NCBI GenBank assembly: GCA_003645555.1
Contig: QNFN01000126.1
Span: forward strand, 1 to 6,122
Length of the DNA: 6,122 nt
Direction: 5' to 3'
From: Gammaproteobacteria bacterium
GTDB lineage: Bacteria > Pseudomonadota > Gammaproteobacteria > QNFN01
Part shown: one piece after another, positions 1-4,146 of the stretch
Numbering within the stretch: the first letter of the stretch is position 1
Layout of the letters: each line of letters begins with the position of its first letter
Translations under genes and position numbers: made by a program
Notes under the pieces: generated by a model
What the model was told of the DNA's origin: nothing
Database searches by the model: none
Seen by the model: the letters and a program-made list of their open reading frames with translations, nothing else

Positions 1-485
1 AGGCCGTGCACCACCTCGACCAGCGCCATCACCGGCACCGGATTGAAGAAATGCATGCCGACCATCTGCTGCGGTCGCGAGAGACCGGCGGCGATGGCGG
101 TGATCGACAGCGACGAGGTGTTGCTGGCGAGAATCGCGCCGGGCTCGACCAGCGTCTCCAACTCAGCCAACAGCCCCTGCTTGACCCCGAGATCCTCGAT
201 GATCGCCTCGACCACCAACCCAGCGGGAGCGAGGTCGGCAAGCGCGTCGGTCGGCGTGATGCGGGCCAGCAAAGCATCGCGATCGGCCTGTGCCACCTTG
301 CCGCGTGCGACCCGCTTGTCGAGACGCGCGGCGAGTGCCGTACAGGCGTCGGCCGCGGCGCCGGGCCGATTGTCATGCAGTCGCACCGGGTGGCCGGCAG
401 CGGCGGCCACCTCGGCGATACCGACACCCATGGTGCCAGCGCCGACAACACCGACAACGGTCTCTATGGCCAGTGAATCGGCCAT
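1..485 (-). CDS. paaH: PaaH-like 3-hydroxyacyl-CoA dehydrogenase, N-terminal 161 residues (3' end outside window)
   Basis: NAD-dependent oxidation of a 3-hydroxyacyl-CoA, in the phenylacetate pathway 3-hydroxyadipyl-CoA to 3-oxoadipyl-CoA, in the cytoplasm. Seen: the start ATG is the complement of 483-485 and the frame stays open to the left edge. A Rossmann fold begins with GAGTMG (residues 15-20) and has Asp38 at the end of strand 2 (LHD), which usually binds the adenine ribose. Then come VEAIIED (92-98), SNTSS (121-125) and HFFNPVPVMALVEV (145-158). His145 and Glu157 are 12 residues apart, like the catalytic His-Glu pair of the family. A strong Shine-Dalgarno (AGGAG, complement of about 494-498) lies inside the end of the preceding gene, and the two genes are 2 bp apart, so they are surely co-transcribed. 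The order paaG then paaH matches known paa operons. Full-length PaaH proteins are about 475-510 residues, so roughly two thirds is missing. It could instead be a general beta-oxidation dehydrogenase; the family is certain, the exact substrate is not. Confidence 0.88.
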   Translation of the reverse strand, partial: MADSLAIETVVGVVGAGTMGVGIAEVAAAAGHPVRLHDNRPGAAADACTALAARLDKRVARGKVAQADRDALLARITPTDALADLAPAGLVVEAIIEDLGVKQGLLAELETLVEPGAILASNTSSLSITAIAAGLSRPQQMVGMHFFNPVPVMALVEVVHG

Positions 486-487
486 GG

Positions 488-1267
488 TCACTTCTCCTTT
501 CTACGGGCCATGAAGCCCTCCACGGCGACGCGGTAGGCCGGGGCGCGCCCCGCCTCACGCTGCAACACGGCTTCCAGTGCGAGCTGGTCGTCGAACGACT
601 GGCTCTCGGCCGCATTCAGTGCCTGCTTGATCCCCGCCAGCGTGTGACGGGGCCTGCTACAGAGTTCCTCAGCCAGGGTGTTGCACTCGGTGATGAGTTC
701 GCCATCATCGACACAGCGCCAGATCAGCCCCCACTCGGCCGCGATCGTGGCATCGACCGGCTTACCGAGCAGTGCCATGCCGCGTGCCCGGGCCGCCCCG
801 ACCCGTCGCGGCAGGGTCCAGCTGAGGCCGCTGTCCGGGACCAGGCCGACTTCGACGAACGACAGGATAAAACGCGCCGAACGGGCCGCGATCACCAGGT
901 CGCAGGCGAGCGCCAGGCCGGCGCCGGCACCGGCGGCGACCCCGTTGACGGCGGCGATGACCGGCACCTCCAGGGTACGGATGGCGCCGACGATACGGTT
1001 GAAGCCCTGCTCCAGGGCCTCGCCCAGGTCGGGCGTGCCGGTTTGCAGGTCGGCATGGCGCTCGGCCAGGTCCTGGCCGGTACAGAACGCCCGGCCGGCA
1101 CCGGTCAGCACCACCGCCCGCAGGTCACGATCGGCCGAGAGGTCCTCCAGGGTGTCACACAGACGACGGTTGAGGTCGCGGTCAACGCAGTTGAGCCGTG
1201 CGGGACGGTTCAGTGTCAGCCGGACGACGCCGTCACGGCGTTCCACCAGCAGCGGTGCATCGGTCAT
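488..1267 (-). CDS. paaG: PaaG-like enoyl-CoA hydratase/isomerase (crotonase family)
   Basis: A 259-residue crotonase-family protein of normal length. PaaG isomerises the ring-1,2-epoxide of phenylacetyl-CoA to the oxepin-CoA; other family members hydrate enoyl-CoA. Seen: N-terminal LTLNRPARLN (17-26), first oxyanion-hole segment FCTGQDLAER (61-70), second oxyanion-hole segment NGVAAGAGAGLAL (108-120), DLVIAARSARF (123-133) and GLVPDSG (141-147). Asp145 aligns with the conserved acidic residue of the PaaG subgroup. The GQDL motif, PDLG (79-82), EWGLIW (178-183) and IKQALNAAES (213-222) closely resemble E. coli PaaG as remembered. The usual PD-x-GG-x-W reads PDSGLSW here, so the second glycine is leucine. 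The ATG is the first possible start because an in-frame TGA lies 9 bp upstream; no clear Shine-Dalgarno is visible. It sits 2 bp upstream of the paaH-like gene and just beyond the terminator of the sulfur-relay genes. The substrate is inferred from similarity and gene order. Confidence 0.88.
   Translation of the reverse strand: MTDAPLLVERRDGVVRLTLNRPARLNCVDRDLNRRLCDTLEDLSADRDLRAVVLTGAGRAFCTGQDLAERHADLQTGTPDLGEALEQGFNRIVGAIRTLEVPVIAAVNGVAAGAGAGLALACDLVIAARSARFILSFVEVGLVPDSGLSWTLPRRVGAARARGMALLGKPVDATIAAEWGLIWRCVDDGELITECNTLAEELCSRPRHTLAGIKQALNAAESQSFDDQLALEAVLQREAGRAPAYRVAVEGFMARRKEK
491..500 (-). promoter_or_regulatory. Ribosome binding site of the paaH-like gene, inside the end of paaG
   Basis: The minus strand reads AAAGGAGAAG here, with AGGAG about 8 nt before the ATG at 485. 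It lies within the last codons of paaG, which encode the C-terminal RKEK tail. This fixes the paaH start and implies translational coupling of the two genes. Confidence 0.75.
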
Positions 1268-1355
1268 CTGGGCAGGTCACAGCGGGCCAGGAGCCCAATG
1301 ACAGGAATGATAGCTGGCGGCGGGCAAAGCGGGTGCTGCGGTGGATCAAGCGCTG

Positions 1356-1398
1356 ATAAATAAAGAGGCCGGGCCACCGCATCGCGGCAGACCCGGCC
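1356..1398 (-). terminator. Intrinsic terminator downstream of dsrE2
   Basis: A perfect 7-bp GC stem pairs 1367-1373 (GGCCGGG) with 1392-1398 (CCCGGCC). An inner 4-bp stem (1377-1380 with 1384-1387) closes a 3-nt loop. On the minus strand the stem is followed by TCTTTATTTA, a usable U-tract, at 1366-1357. It starts about 18 bp past the dsrE2 stop codon and ends about 90 bp before paaG, so it should separate the tusA-dsrE2 transcript from the paaG-paaH transcript. On the plus strand there is no T-tract after the stem. Confidence 0.85.
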
Positions 1399-1416
1399 CC
1401 TGTCAGGCGGCGATCG

Positions 1417-1926
1417 TCAGACGAACAGGCTGATGTCGGACTGGCCGGCGAACTCGAAGAACATCGCCGCACCGCCGTACTCGATACCGTCGATGAACTC
1501 GTCGGTCGAGTAGCCGAACAGATCGACCGTCATCTGGCAGGCGATCATCGTCACCTCGGCCTCCTGGCAGAGATCGCGCAGCTCTTCGATACTGGCTACG
1601 CCCTTGTCTTTCATGGTCTTTTTCATCATGCCGGTCGCCATCGACTCGAAGCCGGGGACGATCGACATCAGCGCATTGGGCATGTTCCAGTTGACGTCCC
1701 GGAACCACTGCGGCCCGTACGGCATCTTCATCGGCATCGCCGGGTTGCCAAGCGGGCTGACCTTGAGGCCGTTGACATCCTTGCGCAGCAACTCCAGGCC
1801 GTAGAAGGTGAAAAAGATCTGGGTCTCGTAGCCGAGCGCAGCGGCCGTCGAGGCAAGGATGAACGGCGGGTAGGCCCAGTCGAGGGTCCCCTTGGTGGCG
1901 ATAATCGCGAGTTTCTTCTCTTCCAT
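1417..1926 (-). CDS. dsrE2: DsrE2-type sulfur-relay protein (DsrE/DsrF/DrsH-like family)
   Basis: A 169-residue cytoplasmic protein of the DsrE-like superfamily. Relatives encoded next to TusA in sulfur oxidisers take part in persulfide transfer. Seen: N-terminal EKKLAIIATKGTLDWAYPPFILA, a first beta-strand followed by the nucleotide-fold-like turn typical of the family; ASTAAALGYETQIFFTFYGLELL (25-47); methionine-rich NPAMPMKMPYGP (61-72); and TMIACQMTVDLFGY (126-139). Cys130 is in the conserved C-x-M position and Cys120 (RDLCQEAEV) is the only other cysteine, so these are the likely sulfur carriers. No convincing transmembrane segment is seen; the 20-32 stretch is only moderately hydrophobic. 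The start ATG has a good AGGAG (complement of 1935-1939) at 8-nt spacing. It lies 49 bp after tusA on the same strand and ends at a terminator, so the two form a small operon. The family is secure; the direction of sulfur flow is inferred. Confidence 0.88.
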   Translation of the reverse strand: MEEKKLAIIATKGTLDWAYPPFILASTAAALGYETQIFFTFYGLELLRKDVNGLKVSPLGNPAMPMKMPYGPQWFRDVNWNMPNALMSIVPGFESMATGMMKKTMKDKGVASIEELRDLCQEAEVTMIACQMTVDLFGYSTDEFIDGIEYGGAAMFFEFAGQSDISLFV

Positions 1927-1975
1927 CAGCGCAGCTCCTGTGGTTGGGTGGCGCGTGGGCCGAAGTCCTTCAGAA

Positions 1976-2206
1976 TCAGCCTTTCTTCATCAGGAAGGTG
2001 TACTTGCCATCTTCCTCGCTTGAATCCGTCAGCTCGTTACCGGTCTGACGAGCGAAGGCCTCGAAGTCCTTGACCGAGCCCGGATCGGTGGCAATGATGC
2101 GTAACACTTGGCCACTCTCCATGCCGGCGAGGGACTTTTTCGCACGCAGGATCGGCAGCGGGCAGTTGAGCCCCGTGGCATCAAGTTCCTGATCGTAATC
2201 GGCCAT
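1976..2206 (-). CDS. tusA: TusA-family sulfurtransferase / sulfur carrier
   Basis: A 76-residue cytoplasmic sulfur carrier that holds persulfide sulfur on one cysteine and passes it on. Members serve tRNA thiolation, molybdenum cofactor assembly or, in sulfur oxidisers, the Dsr/sHdr pathway. Seen: the family signature is complete, with LDATGLNCPLPILRAKKSL (residues 8-26) containing the C-P-x-P motif at Cys15-Pro18. It is followed by the strand QVLRIIATDPGSVKDFEAFAR (33-53), whose TDPGS-x-x-D-F pattern is typical. Cys15 is the only cysteine. The length matches the family. The start is fixed by GGAGGA (complement of 2212-2217), 5 nt before the ATG. It is the first gene of a two-gene unit with dsrE2 and is divergent from bepA. 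A TusA-like gene beside an M48 protease gene also occurs in Pseudomonas (PA1006/PA1005), so the adjacency is an old one. The next-door dsrE2 favours a sulfur-trafficking role over tRNA modification. Confidence 0.93.
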   Translation of the reverse strand: MADYDQELDATGLNCPLPILRAKKSLAGMESGQVLRIIATDPGSVKDFEAFARQTGNELTDSSEEDGKYTFLMKKG

Positions 2207-2235
2207 CTGAATCCTCCAGTCATATTCGTGTTCGA

Positions 2236-2250
2236 GCCCCTGGCTGGGGC
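2236..2250 (-). other. Small hairpin in the tusA 5' leader
   Basis: GCCCC (2236-2240) and GGGGC (2246-2250) can form a perfect 5-bp stem with a 5-nt loop. If the proposed tusA promoter is right, it lies in the leader RNA upstream of the tusA ribosome binding site. There is no U-tract and no sign of a known riboswitch, so any role is unknown. Confidence 0.35.
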
Positions 2251-2258
2251 CGGGAACC

Positions 2259-2286
2259 AGTATTCGCCCTTTTGTCAGTGAGACAA
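2259..2286 (-). promoter_or_regulatory. Candidate sigma-70 promoter for tusA-dsrE2
   Basis: The minus strand has TTGTCT (complement of 2281-2286) as a -35 box and AATACT (complement of 2259-2264) as a -10 box, 16 nt apart and each matching consensus at four of six positions. It would start transcription near 2252, about 45 nt upstream of the tusA ATG. The -35 box is one arm of a 5-bp inverted repeat, TTGTC (2272-2276) and GACAA (2282-2286), which could bind a regulator. This is a weak prediction by eye. Confidence 0.35.
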
Positions 2287-2343
2287 TCGCCCATTGGTAA
2301 TAGTGGCCTCACCGAACCGGACGCCCTCAATGATAGTCTCAAC

Positions 2344-2409
2344 AGGGAATCCCTGATTAAATCCGGACTAAGTGAATGGTGATTCAGAATGTTCGGATTT
2401 GTGGTGCAA
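2344..2409 (+). repeat. Diverged partial copy of the MITE-like repeat upstream of bepA
   Basis: These 66 bp match the reverse complement of 4075-4140, the right arm of the intact element, at 53 of 66 positions with no gaps. The shared core blocks are CTGATTAA, AAGT, ATGGTG, TTCAGAAT and GATTTG. The terminal side begins AGGGAA, against AGGGAG in the intact copy. Beyond 2409 the similarity fades. TACGAACTCAT (2412-2422) matches 9 of 11 positions with the complement of 3998-4008 near the other end of the element, so an internal deletion that left a short far end is possible but unproven. No matching CTAA duplication is seen, as expected for an old decayed copy. It lies 80 bp before the bepA start. 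Confidence 0.75.
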
Positions 2410-2489
2410 GCTACGAACTCATTACCTACCTATAGACAGGCTATCGCCCATGCTATCGTCACTCGATCCACCGAGATGATCACCCCCAG

Positions 2490-3968
2490 ATGACCCGGCC
2501 CAATACCCGCCCCACCGCGGCCCGTTTCAGCCGCCTGGCCGTGCTGCTGCTCGGCCTCAGCCTGACCCCGCTGGTCACGGGCCAGGTGCGCCAATCGCCG
2601 CTACCCGAGATGAGCGACCCGTCGGCCGCTGTGTTGACGCCACAAGTCGAGCGAGAGATGGGTGTGGCTCTGATGCGGCAACTCCGGGCACAAGGGCTGC
2701 TGCATGATGACCAGCTGATCACCAGTTACATCGAATCGCTCGGCCACCGGCTGGCGGCCAACAGCGGTCTCGGTTCGAGTGCGATCACCTTCTTCGTCGT
2801 CCGCGACAGTGCCATCAACGCCTTCGCCGCGCCGGGCGGCATGATCGGCATCCACACCGGCCTGATCCTCGCCAGCCAGAGCGAAAGCGAGTTGGCCGGC
2901 GTGATGGCGCACGAACTGGCCCACGTCAGCCAGCGCCACATGGCCCGCACCTACGAAATTGCTGGTCGAATGCAGATCGCCAACGCCGTGGCCCTGCTCG
3001 CCGCCATCCTGCTCGGCCAGGTTGACGGTGACCTCGGCCAGGCCGCCATGGCGGCCACCATCGGTGGCAGCGCCCAGACCCAGATCAACTTCATCCGTGC
3101 CAACGAGGAGGAGGCCGACCGGATCGGTATCCAGATCCTCGCCGAGTCCGGTCTCGATCCATTCGGCATGCCCAATTTCTTCGGTCGCCTGCAGCGCAAC
3201 CAGCGCCTCTACAGTGACGCCCTGCCCGAATTTCTTCGCACCCACCCGGTCACCATTTCGCGTATCTCCAGCGCCACCGATCGTGCCAGTCAGATGCCAC
3301 CAGCCAGTCCACGTGACGAAAGCACCTTCCTCCTGACCCGATTGCGTCTCGAGGCGCTTGAGGGAACGCCCAACGACCAACAGATCGACCGATTCGAAAT
3401 GCGCATCAATCGAGGTGAGGACATGGCACGCTATGCGCTCGCCCTGGCACAACTCCAGCGCGGCGCAAACCATGAGGCGCTGGCGACCCTCGCCCCGCTG
3501 ATCGAGAAAGAACCGGACCGTCCCGAGTACATCGCCGTCCAGGCCGAGGCGCTCGCTGCCAGTGGTGACCTGGATGGTGCCATAACGCAGTACCGCGATG
3601 CCCTGCTGATCTATCCGGGTCACCTGGCCCTGACCACGTCCTACGCCGACCTGCTGCTGAGCCTTGGCCAACCGGCTGAAGTGCAAAAGATGCTGCTTGC
3701 CGAAGTCACCGCCGGGCGCCACAACCGCACCTACTACCGCCTGCTCAACGACGCTGGAGTCGCCCTCGGTGACGAGGTCGGTGCGCGACGTGCACGGGCC
3801 GAGGTGCTGCTCATTGACGGCCACCTTGCCGAGGCCGCAGAAGAGCTGCGCAAGGCACTGCGTGCATCTGATGGCTACGATAGTGCGCGTATCTCGGCAC
3901 GGCTGCGCGAGATCGAGAAGCACCTGGCCGCCATTGCCAGAGCCAGGGCAAGAGCCGAGGACAACTAG
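2490..3968 (+). CDS. bepA: BepA-type periplasmic M48 metalloprotease with C-terminal TPR domain
   Basis: A 492-residue periplasmic zinc protease and chaperone of the BepA (YfgC) family, which assists LptD/BAM-dependent outer-membrane protein assembly and degrades stalled substrates. Seen: an N-terminal signal peptide (basic residues to about 15, hydrophobic LAVLLLGLSLTPLV at 16-29, likely cleavage after VTG at residue 31). The M48 domain has the zinc motif HELAH (His141, Glu142, His145) and NEEEAD (205-210), with Glu206 the likely third ligand. THPVTISRI (251-259) has His252 in the place of the regulatory active-site-switch histidine of E. coli BepA. From about 310 to 485 follow TPR-like helical pairs, for example residues 345-376 and 442-460. 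The length fits E. coli BepA (487). The ATG is the only usable start, since an in-frame TAG lies at 2433-2435 with no start codon between; its Shine-Dalgarno is weak. It is divergent from tusA, with repeat copies on both sides. Confidence 0.93.
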   Translation: MTRPNTRPTAARFSRLAVLLLGLSLTPLVTGQVRQSPLPEMSDPSAAVLTPQVEREMGVALMRQLRAQGLLHDDQLITSYIESLGHRLAANSGLGSSAITFFVVRDSAINAFAAPGGMIGIHTGLILASQSESELAGVMAHELAHVSQRHMARTYEIAGRMQIANAVALLAAILLGQVDGDLGQAAMAATIGGSAQTQINFIRANEEEADRIGIQILAESGLDPFGMPNFFGRLQRNQRLYSDALPEFLRTHPVTISRISSATDRASQMPPASPRDESTFLLTRLRLEALEGTPNDQQIDRFEMRINRGEDMARYALALAQLQRGANHEALATLAPLIEKEPDRPEYIAVQAEALAASGDLDGAITQYRDALLIYPGHLALTTSYADLLLSLGQPAEVQKMLLAEVTAGRHNRTYYRLLNDAGVALGDEVGARRARAEVLLIDGHLAEAAEELRKALRASDGYDSARISARLREIEKHLAAIARARARAEDN

Positions 3969-3979
3969 GGACCCCCTAA

Positions 3980-3997
3980 GGAACCTCTGATCAAATC
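3980..3997 (+). repeat. Left terminal inverted repeat of the MITE-like element
   Basis: GGAACCTCTGATCAAATC, matching the complement of 4121-4138 at 15 of 18 positions. It is immediately preceded by CTAA. Confidence 0.75.
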
Positions 3998-4048
3998 ATG
4001 AACTCGTATCTGGCGCCCAGAATGTCCAGCTTTATCGTTGCAAAGCTT

Positions 4049-4068
4049 CGCAATAGCTAGCTATTGCG
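4049..4068. repeat. Perfect 20-bp palindrome at the centre of the element
   Basis: CGCAATAGCT is followed directly by its own reverse complement. The symmetry centre (4058/4059) is also the midpoint of the 159-bp element. GCAAAGC-like and GCGTTTTGC-like flanks extend the pairing imperfectly outwards. Confidence 0.85.
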
Positions 4069-4120
4069 TGCGTTTTGCGCCTCAAATCTGAATATTCTGA
4101 AGCACCATCTACTTCGTCCA

Positions 4121-4138
4121 GACTTAATCAGAGGCTCC
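4121..4138 (-). repeat. Right terminal inverted repeat of the MITE-like element
   Basis: The minus strand reads GGAGCCTCTGATTAAGTC. It ends 8 bp before the start codon of the kinase gene and is followed by the second CTAA. Its GAGG (4131-4134, plus strand) is the only Shine-Dalgarno-like sequence near that start, at 12-nt spacing. Confidence 0.75.
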
Positions 4139-4146
4139 CTAATGCG

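Larger units (their letters stand above)
2207..2489. other. Divergent tusA/bepA intergenic region
   Basis: These 283 bp hold no gene. The tusA-proximal part carries the tusA ribosome binding site, a small GCCCC/GGGGC hairpin and a candidate tusA promoter. The middle (2344-2409) is a diverged repeat copy. The bepA-proximal part (about 2410-2489) is more AT-rich than the genes and should contain the bepA promoter, but no pair of -35 and -10 boxes is convincing; TATAGA at 2431-2436 is the best lone -10-like hexamer. GCTATCG occurs twice, at 2440-2446 and 2452-2458. Confidence 0.6.
3976..4142. mobile_element. MITE-like palindromic element with CTAA target duplications
   Basis: The element proper is 3980-4138 (159 bp), between two CTAA direct repeats (3976-3979 and 4139-4142). 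Its ends are inverted repeats: GGAACCTCTGATCAAATC on the left and GGAGCCTCTGATTAAGTC as the complement of the right end, 15 of 18 identical. The pairing continues, more weakly and with a small indel, through CAGAAT and TTT blocks to a perfect 20-bp palindrome (CGCAATAGCT half-site) at 4049-4068, so the whole element can fold into one long hairpin. It has no coding capacity. A CTAA duplication fits the YTAR target of IS5-group transposases, so it may be a non-autonomous IS5-type derivative moved in trans; this is inferred, since no transposase is in the window. It is much more AT-rich than its neighbours. Confidence 0.82.

Noticed and set aside
1307..1312. TATCAT on the minus strand as a -10 box for paaG
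   Set aside because: No acceptable -35 hexamer lies 15-19 nt upstream, so the paaG promoter cannot be placed; it may also lie within the end of the sulfur-relay unit.
290..1363. A 357-codon plus-strand frame opposite paaG and the start of paaH
   Set aside because: It is antisense to two well-supported genes, rich in Arg/Gly/Gln, resembles no family, and would run through the terminator region.
2431..2436. TATAGA as a -10 box for bepA
   Set aside because: The sequence 15-19 bp upstream has no -35-like hexamer. It is left as a remark, not a promoter call.
2476..2493. A five-codon frame (M-I-T-P-R) whose stop overlaps the bepA ATG
   Set aside because: The ATGA overlap could allow coupling, but there is no Shine-Dalgarno for the mini-frame and such short overlaps arise easily by chance.
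2601..3923. A long open frame (440 codons) on the minus strand opposite bepA
   Set aside because: It lies fully antisense to a clearly recognised protease gene; its translation has no recognisable domain, and long antisense frames are common in GC-rich coding DNA.
3976..4142. The palindromic element read as an ordinary rho-independent terminator for bepA
   Set aside because: Neither the long hairpin nor the central palindrome is followed by a T-tract on the plus strand, and the inverted ends with flanking CTAA fit a mobile element better.
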